DNA of 64,000 bases from Haloferax sp046557615 (GTDB lineage Archaea > Halobacteriota > Halobacteria > Halobacteriales > Haloferacaceae). The notes under the pieces are model-generated. The model did no database searches, was not told the DNA's origin, and saw only the letters and a list, made by a program, of their open reading frames with translations. The translations under genes were made by a program, and so were the position numbers. The stretch is from assembly GCF_046557615.1 (NCBI RefSeq), contig NZ_JBKIII010000002.1:496001-560000 (forward strand). Direction: 5' to 3'. Below are positions 8,990 through 18,978 of the stretch, piece by piece (the stretch's first letter is position 1; each line of letters begins with the position of its first letter).

Positions 8990-10096
8990 ATGGACGACCG
9001 ACTCGCATCTCGGGCAGACCGACTCGACGCGTTCCTCGACGAACGCGGCCTCGAAGCAGTCTGGTTTGCTCGCCCGAATTCGTTTGCGTGGCTCGTCGGC
9101 GGCGACAACGTCGTTTCCCGCGACTCGCCACTCGGTATCGCGGCCGCTGGGTACGACGGCGACGAATTTCACGTCGTGACCGACAACATCGAAGCAAAGC
9201 GACTGCTCCACGAAGAAGTCCCCCACGAAGACGTGCGAATGCACCAATTCCAGTGGTACGAAGGCTCACTTGCGAGTGGCGTCGAAGCCGTCTCGCCCAC
9301 CCCTGCGGCGGCCGATTTCGACGTTCCGGGCTTCGAATCTGTGGACGCGTCCGAGGTCAGGCAACCACTGACCGACGACGACATCGACGCCTACCGCGAC
9401 CTGTGTAGCGACGTCGCCAGCGCCGTCGAACGCGTTGCGCGCCAGGTCCAACCGACTGACACCGAACACGAGGTCGCTTCGGGCCTTCGCGTCACCCTTC
9501 ACGCGATGGGAATCGAAGTCCCCGTCGCACTCGTCGGCGGCGCACGCCGCGCACAGAAGTATCGTCACTACACGCCCACGCAGGAGGAACTCGGCGACTA
9601 CGCGCTCATCTCGGTGACTGCACAGCGCAACGGTCTCTACGCCAGTTGTACGCGAACGGTCGCTTTCGACGCCCCGGAGTGGCTCGAAGAACGACACGAG
9701 AAGGCGATGCGCGTCGAAGTCAACGCACTCGCTGGAACCCAGCGTGTCGCCCGCCACGGTGGAACGAGCGTCGACGTCTTCGACGACATCCGCGACGCCT
9801 ACGACGCAGTCGGCGAATCGGACGAGTGGCTGAATCACCACCAAGGTGGGGCCGCTGGATTCGCAGGCCGAGAGTGGTTCGCCACGCCCGAGGTCGAACA
9901 CGAGGTTCACTCGCCGATGGGCTACGCCTACAACCCGACGATTCAGGGTGCAAAAAGCGAAGACACCGCGCTCGTGACGACCGCCGATATCGAAATCATG
10001 ACCTCGACGGGGACGTGGCCGACCGAGACAGTAAGCGACGAGTCCGGAGAGGTCGAACTGGAACGCCACGGAATTCTTCACCTCGAAGTGGAGTAA
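8990..10096 (+). CDS. M24 (pita-bread) family protein, probable non-metallopeptidase
   Basis: A 368-residue protein with a creatinase-type N-terminal domain (about 1-130) and an M24 fold after it (Xaa-Pro peptidase superfamily). The metal-ligand positions look replaced. The first Asp position reads ISV (Ser208) and the second, normally D in D-x-TRT, reads ASCTRT (Ser219). The His region is HHQGG (283-287) instead of HGxGH, and the last Glu motif is not recognisable. It is therefore probably not a two-metal aminopeptidase, though binding or a metal-free activity (as in creatinase) is possible. It is upstream of maeB on the same strand. Confidence 0.75.
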   Translation: MDDRLASRADRLDAFLDERGLEAVWFARPNSFAWLVGGDNVVSRDSPLGIAAAGYDGDEFHVVTDNIEAKRLLHEEVPHEDVRMHQFQWYEGSLASGVEAVSPTPAAADFDVPGFESVDASEVRQPLTDDDIDAYRDLCSDVASAVERVARQVQPTDTEHEVASGLRVTLHAMGIEVPVALVGGARRAQKYRHYTPTQEELGDYALISVTAQRNGLYASCTRTVAFDAPEWLEERHEKAMRVEVNALAGTQRVARHGGTSVDVFDDIRDAYDAVGESDEWLNHHQGGAAGFAGREWFATPEVEHEVHSPMGYAYNPTIQGAKSEDTALVTTADIEIMTSTGTWPTETVSDESGEVELERHGILHLEVE

Positions 10097-10204
10097 TTTT
10101 CAGACACACACCTCGATTCCGTCTTGCGACAGTTCGGCAATCGTCGAAACCAAATTCGACGCCGTTGCATAGTTTTTTGCCTACGCAGACTGCATCACAG
10201 GACA

Positions 10205-12460
10205 ATGGGATTGGACGACGATTCTCGTGAATACCACCGGCAAGACCCGCCGGGTAAGATTGAAATTGCGACGACAAAACCGACGAACACACAGCGTGAC
10301 CTGAGTCTCGCGTACTCGCCGGGTGTCGCCGCACCATGTTTAGATATCGCTGACGACGAAGAAGCCGCCTACGAGTACACCTCGAAAGGGAACCTCGTCG
10401 GTGTCGTCTCCAACGGAACGGCCGTCCTCGGACTCGGCAACATCGGCGCACAGGCGGGTAAACCCGTCATGGAGGGCAAAGGTGTCCTCTTCAAGCGATT
10501 CGCCGACATCGACGTCTTCGACATCGAACTCGACTTGGAGAACGTCGATGAGTTCGTCGCCGCGACGAAGGCGATGGAACCGACCTTCGGTGGCATCAAC
10601 CTCGAAGACATCAAAGCGCCGGAGTGCTTCGAAATCGAGCAACAACTCCGTGACAAGATGGATATTCCCGTCTTCCACGACGACCAACACGGGACGGCAA
10701 TCATCTCCGGTGCGGCCCTCCTGAACGCCGTCGATATCGTCGAAAAGGAAATCGACGAACTCGATATCGTCTTCTCCGGTGCAGGTGCCTCGGCGCTCGC
10801 AACCGCTCGTTTCTACGTCTCACTCGGCGCGAGCAAAGAGAACATCACCATGTGCGACTCCTCGGGCATCATCACCGAATCCCGCGTCGAAGCGGGCGAC
10901 GTGAACAAGTACAAAGCCGAGTTCGCCCAACCCGTCGAAGAGGGCTCGCTCGAAGACGCCATGAAAGGCGCAGACGTGTTCGCCGGACTCTCTATCGGCG
11001 GCATCGTCTCCCAAGAGATGGTCCAGTCGATGGCCGACAACCCCATCATCTTCGCCATGGCGAACCCGGACCCCGAAATCACCTACGAGGACGCCAAAGA
11101 CGCCCGCGACGACATGGTCATCATGGCAACCGGTCGTTCCGATTACCCGAATCAGGTCAACAACGTCCTCGGATTCCCCTTCATCTTCCGTGGCGCACTC
11201 GACGTGCGTGCGACCGAAATCAACGAGGCGATGAAACGTGCGGCCGCCGAGGCGCTCGCCGAACTCGCCCGCCAAGACGTTCCCGATGCCGTCGTCAAAG
11301 CCTACGGCGACCACCCGCTCCAGTTCGGTCCCGACTACCTCATCCCCAAACCCCTCGACCCCCGCGTCCTCTTCGAAGTCGCACCTGCTGTCGCGCAGGC
11401 CGCGATGACCTCCGGTGCGGCCCGACGCCGCCTCGATATGAACGAGTACCGCGAACGCCTCGAAGCCCGTCTGGGAAAATCGCGCGAGATGATGCGCGTC
11501 GTCCTCAACAAGGCGAAGTCCAACCCCAAGCGCGTCGCGCTGTCCGAAGGAACGAACGAGAAAATCATCCGTGCGGCCTACCAGATGCAGGAAGAAGGTA
11601 TCGCCGAACCCATCCTCATCGGCAACACCAAGACCATCCTCCGGAAGGCCGAAGAACTCGGACTCGACTTCAGCCCGACGATTGCCAATCCCCGCGATGG
11701 CGAGTGGGACCACTACGCCGACCGGCTGTACGAACTCCGCAAGCGCAAGGGCCTCACCAAGTCCGAAGCGGCCGAAACCATCCGCCGCAACACCAACTAC
11801 TTCGCCAGTGTGATGGTCGAAATCGGTGACGCCGACGCGATGCTCACCGGTCTGACCCACCACTACCCGACCGGTCTTCGCCCGCCACTGCAAGTCATCG
11901 GCACCGCCGAAGACGCCAACTACGCCGCTGGTGTCTACATGCTGACGTTCAAGAACCGCGTCGTCTTCTGTGCCGACACGACGGTCAACCTCGACCCCGA
12001 CGAGGAGATTCTCGCCGAAATCACGAAGCACACCGCCGAAGTCGCCCGCCGGTTCAACGTCGAACCCCGCGCGGCACTCCTCAGCTACTCAAACTTCGGC
12101 AGTGTTCGCAACGAGGGCACCGCGAAACCCCGAAACGCCGTGAAGATGCTCCAGAACGACCCCGACGTGGACTTCCCCGTCGATGGTGAGATGCAGGCCG
12201 ACACGGCGCTCGTCGAGGACATCCTCGAAGGCACCTACGACTTCGCCGACCTCGAAACGCCTGCGAACGTCCTCATCTTCCCGAACCTCGAAGCAGGCAA
12301 CATCGGCTACAAACTCCTCCAGCGTCTCGGCGGCGCAGAGGCAATCGGCCCGATGCTCGTCGGCATGAGCAAACCAGTTCACGTCCTCCAGCGCGGCGAC
12401 GAAGTGAAAGACATCGTCAATCTGGCGGCGACGGCGGTTGTGGACGCACAGAACGAATAA
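10205..12460 (+). CDS. maeB: NADP-dependent malic enzyme fused to phosphotransacetylase-like domain
   Basis: A 751-residue protein. The N-terminal part (about 1-430) is malic enzyme, converting malate to pyruvate and CO2 with NAD(P)H; it contains HDDQHGTAI and the nucleotide-binding segment VFSGAGASALATARF. The C-terminal part (about 430-751) is a phosphotransacetylase-like domain starting near NPKRVALSEG; in MaeB proteins of bacteria this domain is regulatory and responds to acetyl-CoA. The start MGLDDDSREYHR is chosen over an in-frame extension because family members begin there. It likely supplies pyruvate and NADPH during growth on C4 acids. Confidence 0.95.
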   Translation: MGLDDDSREYHRQDPPGKIEIATTKPTNTQRDLSLAYSPGVAAPCLDIADDEEAAYEYTSKGNLVGVVSNGTAVLGLGNIGAQAGKPVMEGKGVLFKRFADIDVFDIELDLENVDEFVAATKAMEPTFGGINLEDIKAPECFEIEQQLRDKMDIPVFHDDQHGTAIISGAALLNAVDIVEKEIDELDIVFSGAGASALATARFYVSLGASKENITMCDSSGIITESRVEAGDVNKYKAEFAQPVEEGSLEDAMKGADVFAGLSIGGIVSQEMVQSMADNPIIFAMANPDPEITYEDAKDARDDMVIMATGRSDYPNQVNNVLGFPFIFRGALDVRATEINEAMKRAAAEALAELARQDVPDAVVKAYGDHPLQFGPDYLIPKPLDPRVLFEVAPAVAQAAMTSGAARRRLDMNEYRERLEARLGKSREMMRVVLNKAKSNPKRVALSEGTNEKIIRAAYQMQEEGIAEPILIGNTKTILRKAEELGLDFSPTIANPRDGEWDHYADRLYELRKRKGLTKSEAAETIRRNTNYFASVMVEIGDADAMLTGLTHHYPTGLRPPLQVIGTAEDANYAAGVYMLTFKNRVVFCADTTVNLDPDEEILAEITKHTAEVARRFNVEPRAALLSYSNFGSVRNEGTAKPRNAVKMLQNDPDVDFPVDGEMQADTALVEDILEGTYDFADLETPANVLIFPNLEAGNIGYKLLQRLGGAEAIGPMLVGMSKPVHVLQRGDEVKDIVNLAATAVVDAQNE

Positions 12461-12484
12461 TTCGTTCAGGCAACGGCCTTTCTT

Positions 12485-13183
12485 TTATCTGAACTCGACC
12501 CACGCGATAGCCACGCCAAGCCCTGCGAGCGGCGGTACGGCGAACAGTGCAAAGGTCGTCGGGTCCGGTGGCGAACACAGCGAGGCGAACACGACGGTCA
12601 AGAGGACGTACACTCCTCGTGCCTGCCCGCTGAGCCGCGGGGCAACAGTCCGGGAGCGCGTCAGTGCAACGAGTGCAGGCCCCGCCGCGAGGCCGAGTGC
12701 GACGGCGACCGGAAAGAACAGTTCGGGTTCGAGAATCGACTGCCGCGCACCGGGTGCAAGTCGGTCGGCGGCGACGAGTGTCGAGACGAGTGTCGGTGCA
12801 ATCGCTCGTCCGACCAAGAGACCACCACCGGCAAGCACGGTGGCGGCGGCCAGAGAGGTAGTTTCACCACGGAACGAGACGCGCGGATGGCGACTGGTCA
12901 AGATGAGAAGGTGGAGTCCACTGGCGAGAATCCCGACGAGAAGTCCGAGTTCGAATCGGACGAGGTAATCGGTCTTTGTGAACGCGACATCTTGCTGTCG
13001 GCCCACAGTTAGCGACAAAATTCCGGGGTCTTGGAGAACGTAATACGCGAGAAATCCTATCAAAAGGCCATTGAACGCGAGACGTGCCCAGTGGCGACGA
13101 AGTGTGCCACCGAGCGGTGAGAGGCCGGACTGACGTGGGGCGGCCCCCTCAACTGTCTCACTGGTGGCGTCCATAGCCGTCAC
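12485..13183 (-). CDS. Uncharacterised multi-spanning membrane protein
   Basis: A 232-residue protein with about six hydrophobic segments and a short polar N-terminus. I recognise no family. It is convergent with maeB (24-nt gap), and its promoter lies in the spacer shared with the RNase H-like gene region. The second Met (M4) is an alternative start. The hydrophobic pattern and acidic, GC-rich codon use are like its neighbours, so it is likely a real resident gene. Confidence 0.65.
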   Translation of the reverse strand: MTAMDATSETVEGAAPRQSGLSPLGGTLRRHWARLAFNGLLIGFLAYYVLQDPGILSLTVGRQQDVAFTKTDYLVRFELGLLVGILASGLHLLILTSRHPRVSFRGETTSLAAATVLAGGGLLVGRAIAPTLVSTLVAADRLAPGARQSILEPELFFPVAVALGLAAGPALVALTRSRTVAPRLSGQARGVYVLLTVVFASLCSPPDPTTFALFAVPPLAGLGVAIAWVEFR

Positions 13184-13308
13184 TCACTCGAATTTGTTGT
13201 CAATCTTTTGTCGAGGGGGGAGACGCTAGGTGAGTGAGAGACCACTAAGTAATTTACTCCGCGTGCGAGGGTCCGCTCTCCAACTCTGGATGGAGACGAT
13301 GCAGTGGT

Positions 13309-13950
13309 TCAGTCGCTTGCGCGGCCTTCGAACCGCGAGGGCGGGAGATAGCTCGCATCGCGCTCGGTGTCGAACTCAAGTGGGTCGGGAAGCACACACC
13401 GCGCGGGTTGGCGGTTGACGTGTTCGTACTCGTACGGCGAGTTCGCGAGCGGGTGTGCAGGGTTCTCTCGACTGTCGAGGCGGGCAGCGCGAACTTCGTT
13501 GAAGCCAGCAATCCGCGCACGGATGCCGCGCCAGTGGTGTTCGCTCCCTTCGGGCACCGAAATCGGCTTCGGTGGCTTCCAGTTCGGGTGCGCACTGGCG
13601 AGTACCGCGTTGTTCACGTTCGCCGCGAGGTCGTCGTGGTCGAGGAGAATTCCGATTCGTGCGGTCGGTGGCGCGCGGTCTGCGAGTACGTCGAGACCGA
13701 GATGCAGGGCTCGATACTCTGAGACGTTGTTGTTCGGCGCGACATCCGGAAGTGAGAGACGGGCAACTCGTTCGCCATCGCGGGCCTCGATGACGACGCC
13801 CAAACCGCCACCATCGGGTCGATATGACCCATCTGTGGCAACGTAGAAGTGCCGTTGATGTGTGCGCGGAGGATGCGCAATGTGAGGGGTGGGCGACTCA
13901 TCGAACAGGTTTCTGAGCGTTGGACGGCCGGTAACGGCCATACCAGACAT
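13309..13950 (-). CDS. RNase HI-like protein
   Basis: A 213-residue protein. After about 35 polar residues it shows the RNase H fold: first strand YVATDGSYRPDGGG with the catalytic Asp, then NNVSEYRAL with the catalytic Glu, then LLDHDDL with the third acidic position. A fourth acidic position may be within LDSRENPAHPLAN. RNase HI cuts the RNA strand of RNA-DNA hybrids. The insertion between strands four and five is longer than in bacterial RNase HI. Divergent from the oligopeptide operon. Confidence 0.78.
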   Translation of the reverse strand: MSGMAVTGRPTLRNLFDESPTPHIAHPPRTHQRHFYVATDGSYRPDGGGLGVVIEARDGERVARLSLPDVAPNNNVSEYRALHLGLDVLADRAPPTARIGILLDHDDLAANVNNAVLASAHPNWKPPKPISVPEGSEHHWRGIRARIAGFNEVRAARLDSRENPAHPLANSPYEYEHVNRQPARCVLPDPLEFDTERDASYLPPSRFEGRASD

Positions 13951-14062
13951 TCAGTCAGGGGTGGTAATAAACGTACCCCGGGTACCATTCGGACAGGCAA
14001 TCTGTCACACCATACTGGTATATATGTAGATTAAAATTCAATATGCTAGGATTTTGCAAAGA

Positions 14063-14070
14063 TTATATAA
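14063..14070 (+). promoter_or_regulatory. TATA element of the oligopeptide ABC operon
   Basis: TTATATAA centred about 27 nt before the ATG at 14094. This argues for a leaderless mRNA and for 14094, not an upstream in-frame ATG at 14043, as the real start. Confidence 0.65.
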
Positions 14071-14093
14071 ATGGTGGCCGCAATCTACCTTCG

Positions 14094-15728
14094 ATGAGTG
14101 ATAGCGATTCTCATATTAACCGACGGTCCTACCTCAAGCTAGCAGGCAGCGCGGCGGCCGCCGCTTCTCTTGCAGGGTGTACCAGCGGTGGTGGTGAAGA
14201 AGAGACGACGACCACCGAGTCCGGTGGCGAAGAGACCGACATGGAAGAGACGACGACCACCGAGTCCGGTGGCGAGACGATGGGCGACTTCGAAGTCACC
14301 ATCACGCAGGGCCAGATGCCCTCGGGTCTCGACCCACAAGACCACCGTGAAACGCCGACTGACATCGTCGTACTTCACGCGTACGAAGGTCTGCTGACCC
14401 GTGACGCGACGGGTGCCGTTCAGACCGCACTCGCAACGAACTACGAGCGTGTCGACGGCGAGAACTCCGTCGAGTTCGAACTCCGCGAAGGTGTCACCTT
14501 CCACAACGGTGACGAACTGACCGCAGAAGACGCCGCATACAGCATCAACCGCGTCGTTGACCCAGAAGTGAGCTTCGCCAGCCCACAGAGCGACCAGCTC
14601 GCAGGCGTCGCAGGCGCAGAAGCCTCCGGCGAGGGCGTCGTCACGGTCACCAACTCCTCGCTGAACCCAATCGTGTTCTCCGAGTTCGCGACCTACCTCG
14701 ACGTCATGCAGCAGTCGTGGGTCGAAGAGCGCAGCAAGGCCGAAGTCGGCCAAGAGATGAACGGTACCGGTCCGTTCCAACTCGAATCGTACACCGAAGA
14801 CGAGGAAGTCGTCCTCACGCGCTACGAAGACTACTGGCAGGAACCCGCCGAAGTCTCGACGCTCACCTTCCGTGCAGCGGCCGAAGCAAGTACGCGTGTC
14901 AACCAACTGCTCGCCGGTGAGACAGACGTCGTCGTCAACGTCCCACCGCAGGAAGTCCAACGTGTCAACAACAACGAAGGCACCCGTGTCGCCGCGGCAC
15001 CATCGACGCGTATCATCTACAACGCGATGCGCTACGACGTCGAGCCGTTCGACTCCGTCGAGTTCCGTCAGGCGATGAACTACGCAATCGACCTCGAAAG
15101 CATCGTCCAGAACATCCTCGGTGGCTTCGGTGCGACGACGAACCAACCGACCCTCCCCGAGTTCGTCGGCCACGACGACAGTCTGGAAGACTACCCATAC
15201 GACCCCGAAGAGGCCGAGCGGCTCGTCGAAGAGTCCGGCTACGCAGGCGCGGAAATCGAACTCAACACGCCAGTCGGTCGATACCTGAAAGACCTCGAAA
15301 TCGCACAGGCAGTCGCTGGCTACATCGACGAACTGCCGAACGTCTCTGCGACGGTCCGCGAGCGTGACTTCGGTTCGCTCGTCGACGAACTGCTCGCAGG
15401 CTCTATCGAAGCACGTCCGCACTGGTTCCTCATCGGATGGGGTGAAGCCACGTTCGACGGCGGTCTCGTCATGGCAGCACTCCTCGCTTCGGAAGGTACG
15501 CTCACTACGTGGCAGGACGAGCAGTTCGACTCCTACCTCGAAGATGCGGGCAACCAGACCGGCGACGAGCGCGATGCCACGCTTCAGGAGGCAAACGCCT
15601 ACGCACACGACCAGGCACCGTGGATTTACCTCAACCAGCAGTTCAGTGTCTACGGCGTCAACGACGCTATCGAGTGGGAAGCCCGCTCTGACGAGCGTAT
15701 CGACGTGTACGACATGAGTCAGAAGTAG
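14094..15728 (+). CDS. Oligopeptide/dipeptide ABC transporter substrate-binding lipoprotein
   Basis: A 544-residue family 5 solute-binding protein. It begins with a Tat motif NRRSYLKL, a hydrophobic segment and the lipobox LAGC, so it is exported folded and lipid-anchored. A low-complexity linker follows in which a nearly identical TTTESGGE unit occurs twice. The family 5 core includes GVTFHNGDELTAEDAAYSI, the standard binding-protein signature. It is first in a five-gene operon with two permeases and two ATPases. Ligand could be peptides, nickel or sugars, as in other family 5 systems; peptide is the default. Confidence 0.92.
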   Translation: MSDSDSHINRRSYLKLAGSAAAAASLAGCTSGGGEEETTTTESGGEETDMEETTTTESGGETMGDFEVTITQGQMPSGLDPQDHRETPTDIVVLHAYEGLLTRDATGAVQTALATNYERVDGENSVEFELREGVTFHNGDELTAEDAAYSINRVVDPEVSFASPQSDQLAGVAGAEASGEGVVTVTNSSLNPIVFSEFATYLDVMQQSWVEERSKAEVGQEMNGTGPFQLESYTEDEEVVLTRYEDYWQEPAEVSTLTFRAAAEASTRVNQLLAGETDVVVNVPPQEVQRVNNNEGTRVAAAPSTRIIYNAMRYDVEPFDSVEFRQAMNYAIDLESIVQNILGGFGATTNQPTLPEFVGHDDSLEDYPYDPEEAERLVEESGYAGAEIELNTPVGRYLKDLEIAQAVAGYIDELPNVSATVRERDFGSLVDELLAGSIEARPHWFLIGWGEATFDGGLVMAALLASEGTLTTWQDEQFDSYLEDAGNQTGDERDATLQEANAYAHDQAPWIYLNQQFSVYGVNDAIEWEARSDERIDVYDMSQK

Positions 15729-15731
15729 TCG

Positions 15732-16730
15732 ATGTCACTCTCGAGGTTCCTCATCAAACGCTCGCTCCAAGGGCTGTTCGTCATTTGGGGGGTCATCACC
15801 GTGGTCTTCGGACTGCGGTTTATCTCCCCGGGTGACCCGGCAAACGTCCTGTTACCACCGGACGTGACACCGGAAGTCCGAGCACAGGTTATCGCCGAAC
15901 TCGGGCTCGACCAACCTCTGCACGTCCAGTACTGGAATTTCATTTCCGGAATTCCAGTCGGTGACTTGGGCGTCTCGCTCGTCACCCGGACACCAGTTGC
16001 ATCACGCGTCGTGACGAAACTGCCAGCGACACTCGAACTCGCCATTGCGGCGACAGTCGTGGCAGTCATCATCGCGATTCCGCTCGGCGTCATCTCGGCG
16101 ACGCGGCGACACCAACCCGCCGATTACGGCTCGACGGTGTTCTCGCTCGTCGGCATCAGTACGCCGAACTTCTGGTTAGGCGTGATGCTCATCATCGTGT
16201 TCGCGGTACAATTCAACGTCTTCCCGACGAGTCAGCGCCCCATCGGACTGGATGGTATCTTAGGGCTAGCAGCTAGTGGGAACCTCGGCGCGGCAGTCGA
16301 TGGTTTTCAAACCTGGGTGTGGCACATTACCCTTCCGGCAATCACACTCGGGACGTACTTTACCGCACTCATTACGCGGTTGACCAGAAGTGGGATGCTC
16401 GACCAACTCGGGCAGACCTACGTCAGAGCGTCTCGCGCGAAGGGACTCCCGGAGACGCTCGTTCGGTACAAACACGCACTCCGTAACACGCTCATCCCCG
16501 TGATTACCGTCATCGGGTTACAACTCGGGACGCTCATCGGGGGGGCAGTGATTACGGAAGCAGTCTTTGCGTGGCCCGGACTGGGGACGCTCATCATCAA
16601 CAGCATCAACGCACGCGACTGGCCGGTCCTGCAAGGGTCGCTCATAATCGTCGCTGTTGGTTTCGTCCTCGTGAACATCCTCGTAGACGCCCTGTACGCG
16701 TACGTCAACCCACAGGTGGCCTACGACTAA
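15732..16730 (+). CDS. Oligopeptide ABC transporter permease (DppB type)
   Basis: A 332-residue permease with about six helices. The N-terminus MSLSRFLIKRSLQGLFVIWG and the FRFxxPGDP-like segment (LRFISPGDPANVL) are hallmarks of DppB/OppB. The EAA loop is YVRASRAKGLPETLVRYKHALRN, split here by the known family pattern. It starts 3 nt after the binding-protein stop codon, so the two genes are cotranscribed. It pairs with the DppC-type permease next door. Confidence 0.93.
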   Translation: MSLSRFLIKRSLQGLFVIWGVITVVFGLRFISPGDPANVLLPPDVTPEVRAQVIAELGLDQPLHVQYWNFISGIPVGDLGVSLVTRTPVASRVVTKLPATLELAIAATVVAVIIAIPLGVISATRRHQPADYGSTVFSLVGISTPNFWLGVMLIIVFAVQFNVFPTSQRPIGLDGILGLAASGNLGAAVDGFQTWVWHITLPAITLGTYFTALITRLTRSGMLDQLGQTYVRASRAKGLPETLVRYKHALRNTLIPVITVIGLQLGTLIGGAVITEAVFAWPGLGTLIINSINARDWPVLQGSLIIVAVGFVLVNILVDALYAYVNPQVAYD

Positions 16731-16745
16731 CCCCGTCGTTATTTG

Positions 16746-17810
16746 ATGATATCAGAACGCACAATTCGGAATCTCCGCCGGGAACTCAAGCGGAGCGTCC
16801 TCGCGAAGATTGGCATCGTCGTCGTCGTCCTTATCCTAGCGATGGCAATCTTCGCACCGTTTATCTCGCCGTACAGCCCAATGAAACAGAATCTCGAAAA
16901 CGCACGCCAACCACCGCTCGGGTTCAGTACCCAAGAGACCCGAGAGGTCACAGTCACGGAGAATGGCAGTGTCGTCATCGAGAACGGTGTGGTTCAAACC
17001 GAAGAGCGAACCGTCTACACCAACGCTAGTGCCGCCCATCCGCTCGGGACTGATGCAAACGGGAGAGACATCCTCTCGCGCGTCATCTACGGTGCGCGAA
17101 CGTCGATTCTCGTCGGTCTCTTCGGGACCACACTCGCCGCACTTATCGGCGTCACCGTCGGCCTCAGCGCCGGGTTCTACCGTGGACGCGTGGACGACGT
17201 GCTGATGCGCGGTGCCGACATCATGCTCGCGTTCCCATCGCTCGTTCTCGCAATCGCCCTCGTCGGAGTGTGGGGACAAGCGAAAGTGGCCATTCCCGAC
17301 CCATTCGTGGTGACGGGTATTGCAGGCGCATTCCGCTCGGCACTCGGCCTCCAGTTGGGAATGCCGAGTAACATCATCTTGCCGGGAACCGTGGTTCTCG
17401 TCGTCGCACTCGTCAACTGGGTGTGGTTCGCGCGGGTCGCCCGCGGCGAAGCACTCTCGATTCGGCAAGAAGAGTACGTGAAAGCCGCCCGCGCCCTCGG
17501 TGCGAGCGACGGTCGGACGCTGCTTCGACACGTCCTCCCGAACGCCATCACGCCGATTCTCGTCCTGGCGACGATTCAGGTGGCCGCGATTATCCTCCTC
17601 GAATCCGCACTCTCGTTCCTCGGCTTTTCGGGAGCAAGCGTCTCGTGGGGCTTCGACATCGCACTCGGTCGGCAGTACCAATCGACCGCGTGGTGGATTT
17701 CGACGGTTCCCGGTCTCGCAATCGTCATCACCGTCATCGGCCTGAACCTCGTCGGCGACTGGCTGCGTGACGCACTCGACCCCGGTATCGAAGGAGAAGG
17801 GGGTGTCTAA
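16746..17810 (+). CDS. Oligopeptide ABC transporter permease (DppC type)
   Basis: A 354-residue permease. It has one N-terminal helix, a long loop outside the membrane (about residues 40-110) that includes the family motif HPLGTDANGRDILSR, and five further helices. The EAA loop is YVKAARALGASDGRTLLRHV. The ATG at 16746 is used; a TTG codon just before it is in frame. The loop is longer than in Escherichia coli DppC. Confidence 0.93.
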   Translation: MISERTIRNLRRELKRSVLAKIGIVVVVLILAMAIFAPFISPYSPMKQNLENARQPPLGFSTQETREVTVTENGSVVIENGVVQTEERTVYTNASAAHPLGTDANGRDILSRVIYGARTSILVGLFGTTLAALIGVTVGLSAGFYRGRVDDVLMRGADIMLAFPSLVLAIALVGVWGQAKVAIPDPFVVTGIAGAFRSALGLQLGMPSNIILPGTVVLVVALVNWVWFARVARGEALSIRQEEYVKAARALGASDGRTLLRHVLPNAITPILVLATIQVAAIILLESALSFLGFSGASVSWGFDIALGRQYQSTAWWISTVPGLAIVITVIGLNLVGDWLRDALDPGIEGEGGV

Positions 17811-17811
17811 T

Positions 17812-18978
17812 ATGGCAGACGCAATCCTCAAGATTCGCAATCTCTCGACCAGTTTCTTCACCGAAGATGGACAGGTCAACGCCGTCGAGAGCGTCTCGTT
17901 CGACGTCGAAGACGGGGAAATCTTCGGCATCGTCGGCGAATCGGGTTCCGGCAAGTCGGTGACGGCACTGTCGGTTATCGACCTCATCGACTCGCCGGGA
18001 CGAATCACCGGCGGCGAAATCTGGTACCGGAACACCGAACTCGCTGAAGAGTTCCGCGAGAGCAAACCAGACGCGGTCGACGGCGAGTTCGTGGACATCC
18101 GGCAACTCCCCAAGGGAGTCCGCCGGTCGCTCCGCGGACCGTCGTTCAGTATGATCTTCCAAGACCCGATGAGCAGTTTCAATCCCTCGATTACCGTTGG
18201 CGAGCAAATCGCCGAAGCAGTCGAGGCACAACAACGTGCTCGGTCGAACCCGCGAAGCACGCGCTCGCGGACACAAGGCTACGGACTTGGGTCGTACATC
18301 CTCGATACGCTCGTGCCGTCGCAGGATTACGTCTCCGACGAGAGTATGGACCGCGCCGTCGAACTGCTCGAGCAGGTTGGCATTCCTGACCCAGAAGACC
18401 GCGCACACGAGTATCCACACCAGTTCTCCGGTGGGATGCTCCAGCGCGCGATGATTGCCCAAGCACTCGCTGGCGAACCTGATATCCTCATCGCCGACGA
18501 ACCGACGACGGCACTGGACGTGACGATTCAAGCGCAGATTCTGAATCTGCTTCGTGACCTCCAAGAAGAAGAGGACATGAGCATCCTGATGATTACGCAC
18601 AACTTGGGCGTCATCGCCCGGATGTGTGACCGCGTCGGCGTCATGTACGCCGGTGAAATCGTCGAGCGCGGGACGCTCGAAGATATCTTCGAGAACTCGG
18701 TTCATCCGTACACCGAAGGATTGCTCGGGTCGATTCCCGACCTCGATGCACCCTCGGCACGACTCGAACCGATTTCGGGGAACGTCCCGAGCCTGCTCGA
18801 ATCCGAGATGCCCAACGCCTGCTACTTCGCAGACCGCTGTCCGAAGGCCATGAACGACTGTCTCACCCGCATCCCAGAGTACGACGTCGACGACCGCCAC
18901 AGCGTCCGGTGTGTACTCGCAAAACGTGAATACGACCCGACGGACGCCGTCGAAGCACCGGAGGTGGCCAATGACTGA
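17812..18978 (+). CDS. Oligopeptide ABC transporter ATP-binding subunit (DppD type)
   Basis: A 388-residue ABC ATPase. Walker A is GESGSGKSV, the signature is FSGGMLQR, and Walker B is ILIADEPTTALD. The C-terminal oligopeptide-transporter extension with Cys residues (CYFADRCP, DCLTRIPEYD, HSVRC) may hold a metal or iron-sulfur site as in other DppD/OppD proteins. Compared with bacterial DppD it has extra residues after the Q-loop (about 120-180). A purine-rich GGAGAAGGGGG stretch before the ATG may serve as ribosome-binding site. It overlaps the DppF-type gene by 8 nt. Confidence 0.93.
   Translation: MADAILKIRNLSTSFFTEDGQVNAVESVSFDVEDGEIFGIVGESGSGKSVTALSVIDLIDSPGRITGGEIWYRNTELAEEFRESKPDAVDGEFVDIRQLPKGVRRSLRGPSFSMIFQDPMSSFNPSITVGEQIAEAVEAQQRARSNPRSTRSRTQGYGLGSYILDTLVPSQDYVSDESMDRAVELLEQVGIPDPEDRAHEYPHQFSGGMLQRAMIAQALAGEPDILIADEPTTALDVTIQAQILNLLRDLQEEEDMSILMITHNLGVIARMCDRVGVMYAGEIVERGTLEDIFENSVHPYTEGLLGSIPDLDAPSARLEPISGNVPSLLESEMPNACYFADRCPKAMNDCLTRIPEYDVDDRHSVRCVLAKREYDPTDAVEAPEVAND

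Noticed and set aside
14200..14280. Tandem repeat in the oligopeptide-binding lipoprotein as a mobile or regulatory repeat
   Set aside because: The repeated GAGACGACGACCACCGAG-type unit encodes the low-complexity linker behind the lipid anchor, which is common in haloarchaeal lipoproteins.
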